Shown: one piece after another, positions 1 to 8,435 of the stretch
Position numbering within the stretch: the stretch's first letter is position 1
Layout: each line of letters starts with the position of its first letter
From: UBA7803 sp041686955
GTDB taxonomy: Bacteria > Pseudomonadota > Gammaproteobacteria > Pseudomonadales > Azotimanducaceae
Length of the DNA: 64,000 nt
Direction: 5' to 3'
Assembly: GCA_041686955.1 (NCBI GenBank)
Contig: JAWLCV010000004.1
Span: forward strand, 1-64,000
Notes under the pieces: generated by a model
What the model saw: only the letters and a program-made list of their open reading frames with translations
Databases searched by the model: none
What the model was told of the DNA's origin: nothing
Made by a program: the position numbers and the translations under genes

Positions 1-1
1 C

Positions 2-181
2 GAGTATGCGGTGAAGTGGTACATCCTGTGGGATTCGCTCACACGCAACCGCAGCGACGGCGCCCTGGTGCGACTGGTGGTTCCGGTGCGGGAGGGCACA
101 GACCTGGCTGTGGCGGAGAAACATCTCACCGACTTCCTCGGCGATTTCTACCCTCTGCTGGGCCGATACTTGCCCGACTGA
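2..181 (+). CDS. C-terminal fragment of an EpsI/exosortase-associated protein (partial)
   Basis: The frame is open from the left edge and ends at TGA 179-181, leaving the last 59 residues. The fragment reads KWYILWDSLTRNRSDGALVR, then VVPV and a helical tail. This matches the end of the EpsI (DUF3485) family, which occurs alone or fused to exosortase and typically has a 'K...WD.LTRNRSDGALVR...P' block. EpsI/exosortase systems handle PEP-CTERM surface proteins and exopolysaccharide export in the envelope. A PEP-CTERM protein at 41274-41909 in this window fits. The gene converges with recQ. The assignment rests on a short motif, and the rest of the gene lies outside the window. Confidence 0.6.
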   Translation, partial: EYAVKWYILWDSLTRNRSDGALVRLVVPVREGTDLAVAEKHLTDFLGDFYPLLGRYLPD

Positions 182-186
182 GCCGG

Positions 187-217
187 CGAGCCGCTGGCGA
201 GCCGCTGGCGAGCCGCT
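187..217. repeat. 11-nt tandem repeat, about 2.8 copies
   Basis: The unit CGAGCCGCTGG is repeated at 187-197, 198-208 and partly 209-217. It fills the short gap between the convergent exosortase-type gene and recQ and touches the recQ stop codon. It is probably replication slippage, with no function visible. Confidence 0.7.
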
Positions 218-1940
218 ACCGCGGGTTCTCCCTGCGCAGCATGCCGCGGTCCACCACGAACCGGACGTCGATCACCTTCTCGCCCGACTCGTCGAAGGCG
301 ACGGTCATGTGGTTGCCGCGATAGTCCATGACCACACCTTTGCCGAGCGTGCTGTGCACCACCCGGCTCTTCACGGGAAACGGCTGCTCGGTGCTGGTGC
401 CCGCGGAGGTGGGCAGGCCGCGATCGCAGTTGTCGCAGTTGCCGCAGGGCTCCGCCTCCTCGCCGAAGTACTCGAGCAGGTACTGGCGCCGGCAGTCGCG
501 CATCTCGGCGTAGACCCGCACCCGCTCGAGGCGCGCCAGCAGGTAGCGGTGATGCCGCTTCTCGTGCTCGAGCACCGCGCCCGCGGCGGCGGCCGCGTCC
601 ATGTCCGGCCCCGCCGAGCGCAGCATGCCGGGCGCCGGCTGATCCACCAGGCCCTCGTCCTCGAGCCCAGCCGTGGCCCGTACGATTCTGGTGCGGGAGA
701 TGCCCGTCCGCGCCTGCAACGCCTCCTCGTCCAGATCCCCCGCCTCGGCCACCGCATCGGCGATGGCCTCGAGCTCCTCCCGGCGCAGGTGACCGCCGGC
801 AGCGAAGAACTTGTGCAGGGCGAAGTCCTCGGGCCGGTAGAACAGCACGGCGCGGGCCGGGGTGCCGTCCCGCCCGGCCCGCCCCAGCTCCTGATAGTAG
901 GCGTCCAGGGAGGCGGTCACGTCGTTGTGGAACACGAAGCGCACGTCGGGCTTGTCGATGCCCATGCCGAAGGCGGAGGTGGCGACCATCACATCCACGG
1001 TGCCGCCTCGGGTGGTGCCGTTCTCGTCGCTCCCCATGAAGGCGGCCTGGGCGGCTTCCCGCTGTGCCCGATTCATACCGCCGTGGTAGCACTCCACAGA
1101 GACCCCACGATCGGCGAGATCAGCAGCGATCTCCTCGGACTGGCGGCGGGAAGCGGCGTAGACGATGCCGGGCTTGGCGGCCCCTTCCACGCCGGTGAGC
1201 AGCATGCGCCGCTTCGCCCGGGCGCTCGACGCGCTCTGCACCCCCAGCCAGATGTTGGGCCGGTCCATGGCCCCCGCCACCACCTGCGGATGGCGCATCC
1301 GCAGCCGCTCCATGATCTCCTCCCGCACCGGCAGCGAGGCGGTCGCCGTCAGCGCCAGCACGGGCGGATGACCCAACGCCTCGATGATGCCGCCGAGCCG
1401 CAGGTAGTCGGGACGGAAGTCGTGGCCCCACTCGCTGATGCAATGGGCTTCGTCCACCACGAACAGGGACGGCCGGGCCTTGCGCAGATGGTCCAGGACG
1501 TCCTCCCGGTGCAGTTGCTCCGGGGCGAGAAACACGAACTCCAGACGCTGACCTTCGAGGCCGGAGAAGGCGAGGCTGCGTCTCGCGGCGGCGGTCAGCG
1601 AGTTCACCACCGCCGCGCCCCCCGATCTCGGATCCTGCAGGCGTTCCACCTGATCGCGCTGCAACGCGATGAGCGGCGACACCACCACCGTCGGGCCCGG
1701 AATGAGGCTGGCGGCGATCTGATAGATGGCCGACTTACCCGAACCCGTGGGCAGCACCGCCAGCACATCGTGGCCGTCGAACAGCGCCTCGAGGGCCTCC
1801 TGCTGGCCGGGGCGGAAGGCCTCGATGCCCAGGAGTGCGCGGGCCGCGGCCAGAAAGGACGGCGGCCGGTCGAGACGCCGCCGGCGGCGGGGTTGGTTCA
1901 CCGGTGATGACTCCGTTGGTGGGTGACGCAGCTTGCTCAT
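216..1940 (-). CDS. recQ: RecQ-family ATP-dependent DNA helicase
   Basis: A 574-residue superfamily-2 helicase that unwinds DNA 3'-5' in recombination and fork repair. Visible motifs are Walker A (LPTGSGKSAIYQIA), the DEAH box (VVDEAHCISEWGHDFRPDYL, a RecQ signature), and motifs V/VI (MGIDKPDVRFV, GRAGRDG). A RecQ zinc site follows, with its cysteines in CRRQYLLEYF and PCGNCDNC. The C-terminus has no obvious HRDC domain but ends in a small beta-rich segment (STLGKGVVMDYRGNHMTVAF). The chosen start is the ATG at 1940 (MSKLRHPP). An open frame continues upstream to 2024 but would run into the divergent uup gene. The two genes share a 73-bp promoter region. Confidence 0.9.
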   Translation of the reverse strand: MSKLRHPPTESSPVNQPRRRRRLDRPPSFLAAARALLGIEAFRPGQQEALEALFDGHDVLAVLPTGSGKSAIYQIAASLIPGPTVVVSPLIALQRDQVERLQDPRSGGAAVVNSLTAAARRSLAFSGLEGQRLEFVFLAPEQLHREDVLDHLRKARPSLFVVDEAHCISEWGHDFRPDYLRLGGIIEALGHPPVLALTATASLPVREEIMERLRMRHPQVVAGAMDRPNIWLGVQSASSARAKRRMLLTGVEGAAKPGIVYAASRRQSEEIAADLADRGVSVECYHGGMNRAQREAAQAAFMGSDENGTTRGGTVDVMVATSAFGMGIDKPDVRFVFHNDVTASLDAYYQELGRAGRDGTPARAVLFYRPEDFALHKFFAAGGHLRREELEAIADAVAEAGDLDEEALQARTGISRTRIVRATAGLEDEGLVDQPAPGMLRSAGPDMDAAAAAGAVLEHEKRHHRYLLARLERVRVYAEMRDCRRQYLLEYFGEEAEPCGNCDNCDRGLPTSAGTSTEQPFPVKSRVVHSTLGKGVVMDYRGNHMTVAFDESGEKVIDVRFVVDRGMLRRENPR

Positions 1941-2013
1941 GCAGCAGCTTCCGTGCCGGCCAGGTATAGTGCACGCCGGCGCCGGAGTCGGCGCGCCACA
2001 CGGTTTCGACAGC

Positions 2014-3906
2014 ATGCCCCTCATTCAGATGCGTGACGCCTGCCTCGAGTTCGGCCACGTGCCGCTGCTCGACCGGGCCGAGCTCCAAGTGGACCGCCGC
2101 GAGCGCCTGTGCCTGGTGGGCCGCAACGGGGCCGGCAAGTCGACGCTGCTGAACGTGATCTCCGGCGAGCAACCGCTCGACAGCGGCCGGCTGTGGCGCC
2201 GCGACGGTCTGCGCATCGCCCGGCTGGCCCAGGAGGTCCCAGACGCCGACGATCTGACGTTGTTCCAGGTGGTGGCCGCGGGACTGGGGGATCACGGCGA
2301 GCTGCTGGCCCGCTACCACGCGGCGAGCGCGGCGGTGGCGGCCGGCGACGAAACCGCGCTGGCCCGACTCGGCCGGCTGCAGGCCGAGGCCGAGCACGCC
2401 GGCGCCTGGGAGGGCTCCGAGCGCATCGACGCGATGCTGAGCCGCCTCGCCCTGCCGCCGGATCTGAAGATGGCCGCGGCGAGCGGGGGCGTGCGACGCC
2501 GCGCCATGCTGGGTCAGGCGCTGGTGTCGGCGCCCGATCTGCTGCTTCTCGACGAGCCCACCAACCACCTGGACATCGACGCCATCGCCGCGCTGGAGGA
2601 GGCCCTGCTCGGCTTCGCCGGCGCAGTGGTGTTCGTCACCCACGACCGCGCCTTCATCGACCGGCTGGCGACGCGCATCGTCGAGCTGGACCGCGGCACC
2701 CTGCGCTCCTACCCCGGCAGCTATTCCCAGTACCTCGCGCGCAAGAACGACGAGCTCGAGTCCGAGGCCGATGCACAGCGCAAGTTCGACCAGGCGCTGG
2801 CGCAGGAGGAAGTCTGGATCCGCCAGGGCATCAAGGCGCGGCGGACGCGCAACGAAGGCCGGGTGCGCCGGCTCGAGGCCATGCGCCGCGAACGAGCCGA
2901 GCGGCGCGACCGCCAGGGCACCGCCCGAATGCAACTCGCCAGCGGCGAGCGCTCCGGACAGCTCGTGGTGGAAGCCCAGGACGTCGCGTTCGGATACGAC
3001 GAGGACACGCCGCTCATCGACGGCCTGTCGGTGCTGGTGACCCGGGGCGACCGCATCGGCATCATCGGACCCAACGGCAGCGGCAAGAGCACCCTGTTGC
3101 GTCTCTTGCTCGGGCAGCTCGAGCCCACCCGCGGGGTGGTGCGGCGAGGCACCCAGCTCGAGGTCGCCTATTTCGATCAGGAACGGGCCCAGCTCGATCC
3201 GGAGCGCTCGGTGCGCGACAACGTGGCCGAAGGCTCGGACCACGTGGTCGTGGGCGGCGGGACCCGGCACGTGGTGGGCTATCTCGGCGACTTCCTGTTT
3301 CCGCCCGCCAGGATCCACTCCCCCGTGAAGTCCCTGTCCGGGGGCGAGCGCAATCGGCTGCTTCTCGCCAAGCTGTTCGCGCGGCCCGCCAACCTGCTGG
3401 TCCTGGACGAGCCCACCAACGATCTGGACGTGGAAACCCTGGAGCTCCTCGAAGAGGTGGTGGCCGACTACGACGGCACGTTGCTCCTGGTCAGCCACGA
3501 CCGCAGTTTTCTCGACCACACCGTCACCAGTCTGCTGGTGCTCTCAGGCGACGGCCGTGTGGAGGAGCACGTGGGCGGCTACAGCGACTGGGCCCGGCAA
3601 CGTGCACCCCTGGCGGGCGATCAGCCGCCTGCCGCCGCGAAGCGCTCCGAGCCGCCGCCACGGCCGAGCGGCGCAGAGCCGGCGAAACCACGCAGGCTCG
3701 GCTACAAGGAACAGCGGGAACTGGAGGCCCTGCCGGACCTCATCGAGTCGCTGGAAGGCGCCCTCGCGGAGTTGCAGGCCCGCATGGCCGACCCGGCGTT
3801 CTACCGCCGGGAGCCGGCGGAGATCAGCGCCGCAAAGGACGCGCTGACCGACCTGGAATCACGGCTTGCGCAGGCGTATGAGCGCTGGGAAGCCCTGGAG
3901 GCCTGA
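2014..3906 (+). CDS. uup: Uup-type ABC-F ATPase
   Basis: A 630-residue soluble protein with two ABC ATPase domains and no membrane segment. It shows Walker A GRNGAGKST and GPNGSGKST, signature motifs (the second is SLSGGERNRLLLAKL), and Walker B LLLDEPTNHLDID and LVLDEPTNDLDVE. A charged linker separates the domains. After a Pro/Ala-rich linker there is a C-terminal coiled coil (LGYKEQRELEALPDLIESLE) typical of Uup (about 635 residues in E. coli). Uup is linked to ribosome function and to precise excision of transposons through DNA binding by this tail. The start is the ATG of MPLIQMRDA. A bidirectional hairpin terminator lies 24 bases downstream. Confidence 0.9.
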   Translation: MPLIQMRDACLEFGHVPLLDRAELQVDRRERLCLVGRNGAGKSTLLNVISGEQPLDSGRLWRRDGLRIARLAQEVPDADDLTLFQVVAAGLGDHGELLARYHAASAAVAAGDETALARLGRLQAEAEHAGAWEGSERIDAMLSRLALPPDLKMAAASGGVRRRAMLGQALVSAPDLLLLDEPTNHLDIDAIAALEEALLGFAGAVVFVTHDRAFIDRLATRIVELDRGTLRSYPGSYSQYLARKNDELESEADAQRKFDQALAQEEVWIRQGIKARRTRNEGRVRRLEAMRRERAERRDRQGTARMQLASGERSGQLVVEAQDVAFGYDEDTPLIDGLSVLVTRGDRIGIIGPNGSGKSTLLRLLLGQLEPTRGVVRRGTQLEVAYFDQERAQLDPERSVRDNVAEGSDHVVVGGGTRHVVGYLGDFLFPPARIHSPVKSLSGGERNRLLLAKLFARPANLLVLDEPTNDLDVETLELLEEVVADYDGTLLLVSHDRSFLDHTVTSLLVLSGDGRVEEHVGGYSDWARQRAPLAGDQPPAAAKRSEPPPRPSGAEPAKPRRLGYKEQRELEALPDLIESLEGALAELQARMADPAFYRREPAEISAAKDALTDLESRLAQAYERWEALEA

Positions 3907-3930
3907 GCGTTCGAGCACGAATGCGCGCAC

Positions 3931-3957
3931 AAAAAAGGCGGCCCGAAGGCCGCCTTT
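3931..3957. terminator. Bidirectional rho-independent terminator between uup and csp
   Basis: A6, then GGCGGCC, loop CGAA, GGCCGCC, then TTT. The 7-bp GC stem has an A-run on one side and T-residues on the other. It can serve uup (plus strand) and the convergent cold-shock gene (minus strand, where the A6 becomes U6). Confidence 0.9.
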
Positions 3958-3996
3958 CAGAAGTTCGCCATAGCCCCTGAGGGCCAGGCGCACGGT

Positions 3997-4200
3997 TCAG
4001 GCTGCTTGCAGGTTGCCCGCTGCCTTCTTGCCGCGTTCTTCGATGACGTCGAAGCTGACGCGCTGACCTTCGGTGAGCGTGCCGAGCCCGGCTTTTTCCA
4101 CCGCGCTGATGTGCACGAACACGTCAGCAGAGCCGGATTCGGGCTGAATGAACCCGAAGCCCTTGGTGGGGTTGAACCATTTGACAGTTCCGGTAGCCAT
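3997..4200 (-). CDS. Cold-shock protein, CspA family
   Basis: A 67-residue single cold-shock domain. It has RNP1 (KGFGFI) and RNP2 (VFVHISAV) and the usual start MATGTVKWFNPTKGFGFI. Such proteins bind single-stranded RNA and DNA, melt RNA structure and act as transcription antiterminators. A strong AAGGAGG ribosome-binding site lies just upstream of the ATG at 4200. The upstream stretch is unusually AT-rich and long, as in cspA genes whose 5' leaders regulate translation. No cold-box sequence could be assigned. Confidence 0.93.
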   Translation of the reverse strand: MATGTVKWFNPTKGFGFIQPESGSADVFVHISAVEKAGLGTLTEGQRVSFDVIEERGKKAAGNLQAA

Positions 4201-4645
4201 TTTTGGCCTCCTTAGTAGTAGCCCGCTCGCAAATCGGGAGCGGTTTCGAACAACCTAGTCGTAGTGGGTGACTTGAATTGGTCGTCCGGGAAGCCGGACA
4301 AGGCAGTTGAAGGCAGGCCAAAACGTAGTAGATCGCCCGAGCATCATCCTCGCTACTCCGCCACAAAGCAAGCGAAAGTTTCATCTCGAGGCTCCTGGCC
4401 AGCCCGTCGCATGGTACTACATATAGATTTATATAAATCTATTGGTCCTATTTAGGGTCTTTCTTGCATCTTCATAGCGGCCAGAACCACGAGAGTTGGA
4501 TCACACTCCGGGCTCAATAAAACCTCTAAACTGCGCCTATGGACGTATTCGCACCCAGATTGGCCGGCGCAACCCGATGATTTTCCTGACACCATCGAGT
4601 AGGCTCATACGCAACTGTTAACACGGATTCCGGAGGTATATACAC
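4201..4645. promoter_or_regulatory. Divergent regulatory region between csp and hipBA
   Basis: 445 bases with no gene. It is much richer in A/T than its surroundings, especially 4410-4530. It should hold the promoter and long 5' leader of the cold-shock gene (minus strand) and the hipBA promoter (plus strand). The GTG start of hipB is preceded by GGAGGT at 4633-4638. A perfect 20-bp palindrome sits at 4423-4442. No clear -35/-10 pair could be fixed. Confidence 0.6.
4423..4442. promoter_or_regulatory. Perfect 20-bp AT-rich palindrome (candidate operator)
   Basis: ATAGATTTATATAAATCTAT is identical to its own reverse complement over 20 bases, with only two G/C pairs, in a very GC-rich region. 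It lies about 220 bp upstream of both the cold-shock start codon and the hipB start. It could be a protein-binding site (HipB autoregulates in known systems), overlap an AT-rich -10 element, or form a cruciform. Its function is inferred only from symmetry and position. Confidence 0.5.
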
Positions 4646-4999
4646 GTGCCCCGCTCTTCCAAGGCCCATGCCGTCGTCAGCGACGCCGCGCTCGGCTCCC
4701 TCCGCGCGCTGGGCGAGCGGCTGAAGGAGGCGCGTCTGCGCCGCAACTGGACTCAGGAGCAGACGGCGCGCAAGGCGGGACTCTCGGAAAGCTCCATCAA
4801 GAAGGTGGAGGCCGGCTCGCCGCGCATCATGGTTGCGGCCTACCTGTCGCTGCTCGACGTCTTCGGCGCCCCCACGGCCTTCGACGCCGTGCTCGCCCCC
4901 GGCGAAGACACCTTGGGTGAGGCGCTCGGCCGCAGCGCCCTGCGGCGGCGGGCACGGCCGGCCCAGGAAGCCCCCGCCGCGGACGAGTGGGAAATCTGA
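4646..4999 (+). CDS. hipB: HipB-like antitoxin, XRE-family helix-turn-helix
   Basis: A 117-residue protein with an XRE/Cro-type HTH at about residues 24-75 (LKEARLRRNWTQEQTARKAG, then LSESSIKKVE). The start is GTG, preceded at good spacing by GGAGGT. The gene overlaps hipA as ATGA (the stop at 4997-4999 shares its last base with the hipA ATG), the standard antitoxin-first layout. HipB proteins bind and neutralise the HipA kinase and repress the operon. The C-terminal 30 residues are Ala/Arg/Pro-rich and end in WEI; a hydrophobic C-terminal Trp is also seen in E. coli HipB. Confidence 0.8.
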   Translation: MPRSSKAHAVVSDAALGSLRALGERLKEARLRRNWTQEQTARKAGLSESSIKKVEAGSPRIMVAAYLSLLDVFGAPTAFDAVLAPGEDTLGEALGRSALRRRARPAQEAPAADEWEI

Positions 5000-6282
5000 T
5001 GGCAGAGAAGCTGTTCGTGCACGCCGATCTCGGCGACGGCACCAAGGTGCTGGCGGGGCAACTGCTGGTGGACGAGAAGCAGGGACGCTTCAAGTACGCG
5101 CGGGCGTACCTGGAGAACCCCCGCGCCTTCGCCCTGGATCCCATCAACCTGCCGCTGGCCGAAGGCATTCATGTCAACCCGCGCAGCCGCGAGACGCCGG
5201 GGGTGTTCGGGGTGCTCATCGACGCCGGTCCCGACGAATGGGGCCGGCGGCAGCTCACCAAGACCCGCCGGCCGCCGCCCGTCAGCCACGTGGAGTTTCT
5301 GCTGGCCGCCTCCGGCGAGGGGGTGGGCGCCCTGCACTTCACCGCGGAGATTCACGATAAACCCAAACCCACGCCGCCGCGGCCGTTCGAGAACCTGGTT
5401 CATCTGCAGCACATCGCGGCGGACATCGAGGCCGGCAAGGAAGTGGACCAGAACCTGGAGCCTTACTTCTTTCACGGCAGCGGCCTGGGCGGCGCGCGCC
5501 CCAAGACCCTCATCGAGCATGAGGGCCGGCACTGGATCGCCAAGTTCGGCCGCGACAGCGATCTGGTGGAAATGTGCAAGGTGGAGTGCGCCGCCATGCG
5601 CATGGCGCGCGAGGCCGGCATCGACGTGCCGGACGTGCAGATGACGGAAACCGCCCGCGGCCCCGTGGTGCTGGTTGAGCGCTTCGACCGCAGCGGCGAC
5701 GCCCAGCACCACCTGGTTTCCGTGGCGAGCCTCATCAACAAGTTCGACATCACGCAGTTCGACGAGGCGGCCATGTCCTACCCGGGCATCCTGCAACTCG
5801 GCAAGCGCATCGGCTCGCGCACGGAAGGATTGTCGGAGAACATCTTCCGCCGCATGCTGTTCAACATCGGCATCGGCAACACCGACGACCATCTGCGCAA
5901 CCACGCCTTCTACAAGATCGCCGCGGAAAGCGAGTACCGCCTGACCCCTGGCTACGACATCGTTCCCAACGTGGGCCTTCAGGGCTCCCACGCCATTGCC
6001 CTGGGCGCATTCGGCAACACGCCGAGCCGCGACAACCTGGAGGCCGCCGCCCACCGAATGGGCCTGGAACGGGACCAGGCGGTGGCGATCGCCCGGGACG
6101 TGCTGGCCGTGACCGAAGCGTGGCGCGATTTCATGGCCGCCGCGGAGGTCAGCGACTCGGACATGGCCATTCTGGAGCGCTGCTTCGCGTTCCAATCGGT
6201 GATTCGCGCCTTCATCGACGGCGCCACGGCCAAGCCCAGCGGACCGCCCGGCCACCTCGTCCCGTCGCCGACGTTGTCGTAG
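4999..6282 (+). CDS. hipA: HipA-like serine/threonine kinase toxin
   Basis: A 427-residue protein of the HipA family, whose E. coli member phosphorylates glutamyl-tRNA synthetase and induces persistence. The N-terminal subdomain includes the ring-like segment DAGPDEWGRR. The kinase part has the Gly-rich loop GGARPK, the lysine strand (HWIAKFG), the catalytic loop GNTDDHLRN (family GNxDxHxxN) and a metal-binding LTPGYDIVPN. The chosen start is the ATG at 4999, overlapping the hipB stop; a GTG codon lies 12 bases upstream. Catalytic residues look intact, so the toxin is probably active. The substrate is not predictable. Confidence 0.85.
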   Translation: MAEKLFVHADLGDGTKVLAGQLLVDEKQGRFKYARAYLENPRAFALDPINLPLAEGIHVNPRSRETPGVFGVLIDAGPDEWGRRQLTKTRRPPPVSHVEFLLAASGEGVGALHFTAEIHDKPKPTPPRPFENLVHLQHIAADIEAGKEVDQNLEPYFFHGSGLGGARPKTLIEHEGRHWIAKFGRDSDLVEMCKVECAAMRMAREAGIDVPDVQMTETARGPVVLVERFDRSGDAQHHLVSVASLINKFDITQFDEAAMSYPGILQLGKRIGSRTEGLSENIFRRMLFNIGIGNTDDHLRNHAFYKIAAESEYRLTPGYDIVPNVGLQGSHAIALGAFGNTPSRDNLEAAAHRMGLERDQAVAIARDVLAVTEAWRDFMAAAEVSDSDMAILERCFAFQSVIRAFIDGATAKPSGPPGHLVPSPTLS

Positions 6283-6329
6283 AATCGCCGCCGGCCATTT
6301 CCAATCAGCAGTCACAAAGGGGGAAGCCC

Positions 6330-6815
6330 ATGCGCGCGTTCTGGCTAGGATGTCTCTGCCTCGGAACCATGCCGGCCCTGGCAGGCGGACAGTACGACAT
6401 GTCGGACATGATCCGGCCGGGGCTGTGGGAGGTGACGACCCAGGACGTCAAGCCCAACGGCGAGATGGGCCCGCCCGAAACGGACGAGGAGTGCATCACG
6501 GTCGAGGAAGTCGAGGATTTCACCAGCTTCGCCAAGAACGGCCCCGACCAGAACGTGCGCATCGAGAAGTTCGACCGCAGCGACGACGCCGTCAGCTACA
6601 CCATGGCCTTCTCCGGCACCGGTGCACAGGAAAGCGTGAAGGGCAGCCTGGTCGGCGATCTCGAGTTCGACGGACCCGAGCGCTATCAGGGCACCATGAG
6701 CTTCCAGATGAGCTTCGGCGGTCAGTCCATCGAGTCCCGCAGCCAGGTGGAAGGGCGTCGCATCGGCGACTGCACCGGCGACGAGGACGAGGACGACTAC
6801 GACGACGAATACTAG
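6330..6815 (+). CDS. Exported DUF3617-family protein
   Basis: A 161-residue protein with an N-terminal signal peptide (MRAFWLGCLCLGTMPALAGG). The segment RPGLWEVTTQD is the hallmark of DUF3617 periplasmic proteins of unknown function. Two cysteines (ECITVEE near the start and GDCTGDE near the end) could form a disulfide. The C-terminus is a run of Asp/Glu/Tyr (DEDEDDYDDEY), suggestive of metal or cation binding. The ATG at 6330 follows a GGGGGAA ribosome-binding site. It stands alone between hipA and the thiolase operon. Confidence 0.7.
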   Translation: MRAFWLGCLCLGTMPALAGGQYDMSDMIRPGLWEVTTQDVKPNGEMGPPETDEECITVEEVEDFTSFAKNGPDQNVRIEKFDRSDDAVSYTMAFSGTGAQESVKGSLVGDLEFDGPERYQGTMSFQMSFGGQSIESRSQVEGRRIGDCTGDEDEDDYDDEY

Positions 6816-6955
6816 GTAATTCCGGACCGCCGCCCAATGCGGTGCACGAGGCTCGACCTGCTCGAGCAGCTCGGCCGCTGAGGGGCGCGGCGGCCGGCGT
6901 TGTCTCGACCCCACCGGCCTCTTAGAATCGAGCGCTTTTGGGAGCGGTGAGGCAA

Positions 6956-8425
6956 GTGGTAGGAATCACCTCGTTCGGCGGCTACGTGCCGCGGCTGCGG
7001 CTGACGCGCCAGGCCATCGTGGATGCCCACAAATGGGCGGATCCGGGGCTCGCAGGCAAGGCCACGGGCGAGCGCAGCATGTGCAACTGGGACGAGGACG
7101 CCGTCACCATGGCGGTGGAGGCCGGCCGGGCGTGCCTGAACAGCGCGAGCGCCGGCGCACCCCAGGCGATCTATTTCGCCAGCACCAGCGCGCCCTTCGC
7201 CGATCGGCAGAATGCGGGGATCGTCAGCGGCGCGCTGGGCCTCCCCGAGGACATCGCCTCCGTGGACCTGGCCAGCAGCCAGAAGGCGGGCACCGGGGCG
7301 CTGCTGCAGGCGCTGGGCGCCGTCACCGGCGGCCTGTACGACAGCGCGCTGGTGGTGGCGAGTGACAAGCGCCGCACCCGCCCGGCCAGCGCGGGCGAGC
7401 TCGCCTACGGCGACGCCGCGGCGGCGGTGACCATTGGCCGCGACGACACCCTGGTGGACTTCCTCGCCGCCCACAGCGCCACCGTGGATTTCATCGATCA
7501 CTTCCGGGCCGCCGGCGCCGAGTTCGACTACACCTGGGAAGAACGCTGGATCCGCGACGAGGGCCTGGCGAAGATCGTGCCCCCGGTGCTGACGAAGGCG
7601 CTGGCCAAGGCCGGCGTCCAGCCCGCCGAGGTGACGCACTTCATCATGCCGAGCACCATCGGCCGGGCCGTGGAAGGCATCGCCCGGCAGGTGGGCATCG
7701 CCGCCGACGCGGTGCGCGATAATCTGGCAGGCAGCCTGGGTGAAGCGGGTACCGCGCATCCGCTGGTGATGCTGCTGCACACCCTGGAGACGAAGGCCGC
7801 GCCCGGCGACGTCCTGCTGCTCGCCAGCTTCGGTCAGGGGTGCGATGCCCTGGTGCTCCGGGTCACGGAACGCCTGGAGGGCTTCAGCAGCGCCTGCGGG
7901 ATCGTGCAGGCCCTGGCGAACCGGCGTCCGGAGACCAACTACCAGAAGTACCTCGCCTTCAACGAGCTGATCCCGCTGGAGAAGGGCATGCGCGCGGAGA
8001 CCGCCGACTACAAAACGGCGCTCACGGTCAGCTACCGCAAGCGCGACATGCTGCTCGGGCTGGTGGGCGGCCGCTGCAGCCGCTGTGGAACATTGCAGTT
8101 TCCCCGCACCGACATCTGCGTGAATCCCCAGTGCGCCGCCACCGGCACCCAGGAACCGCACCCGTTCCGCGAGGAGCCGGCGTCGGTGCTCACCTGGTCG
8201 GCGGACTACCTCACCTACACGGCGGCGCCGCCCGCCCACTACGGCATGATCACCTTCACCAACGGCGGCCGCTTCATGACCGACTTCACCGACGTGGACG
8301 AAGGCGAGGTGGAGGTGGGCGTGGGAGTCCGCATGGTCTTCCGGATCAAGTCGGTGGACAATGTCCGGGGATTCGTGCGCTATTTCTGGAAGGCCGTGCC
8401 GTTGCGGCCCGACGTGACCAACTGA
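6956..8425 (+). CDS. HMG-CoA-synthase-like protein with C-terminal Zn-ribbon/DUF35 domain
   Basis: A 489-residue thiolase-fold protein. The N-terminal two thirds resemble 3-hydroxy-3-methylglutaryl-CoA synthase (MVGITSFGGYVPRLRLTRQA; GELAYGDAAAAV; LLASFGQGCDALVL). The last ~140 residues carry a zinc ribbon (GRCSRCGTLQFP and a second CxxxxxC) and an OB fold of the DUF35 type, which binds acyl-CoA and usually pairs with thiolases. At the place of the usual catalytic cysteine (family 'ACYGGT') the sequence reads SSQKAGTGAL, so the nucleophile appears absent. I chose GTG 6956 because the protein then begins like its relatives; TTG 6938 and GTG 6947 are alternatives. It starts a four-gene operon, with 10 bp to the thiolase gene. 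Confidence 0.75.
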   Translation: MVGITSFGGYVPRLRLTRQAIVDAHKWADPGLAGKATGERSMCNWDEDAVTMAVEAGRACLNSASAGAPQAIYFASTSAPFADRQNAGIVSGALGLPEDIASVDLASSQKAGTGALLQALGAVTGGLYDSALVVASDKRRTRPASAGELAYGDAAAAVTIGRDDTLVDFLAAHSATVDFIDHFRAAGAEFDYTWEERWIRDEGLAKIVPPVLTKALAKAGVQPAEVTHFIMPSTIGRAVEGIARQVGIAADAVRDNLAGSLGEAGTAHPLVMLLHTLETKAAPGDVLLLASFGQGCDALVLRVTERLEGFSSACGIVQALANRRPETNYQKYLAFNELIPLEKGMRAETADYKTALTVSYRKRDMLLGLVGGRCSRCGTLQFPRTDICVNPQCAATGTQEPHPFREEPASVLTWSADYLTYTAAPPAHYGMITFTNGGRFMTDFTDVDEGEVEVGVGVRMVFRIKSVDNVRGFVRYFWKAVPLRPDVTN

Positions 8426-8435
8426 GGAGCCGGCC

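Noticed and set aside
309..1907. Long open frames antisense to recQ and to many other genes
   Set aside because: High-GC DNA with strong codon bias leaves the antisense frame open. These frames lack motifs and have no ribosome-binding sites, while the opposite strand encodes clear families.
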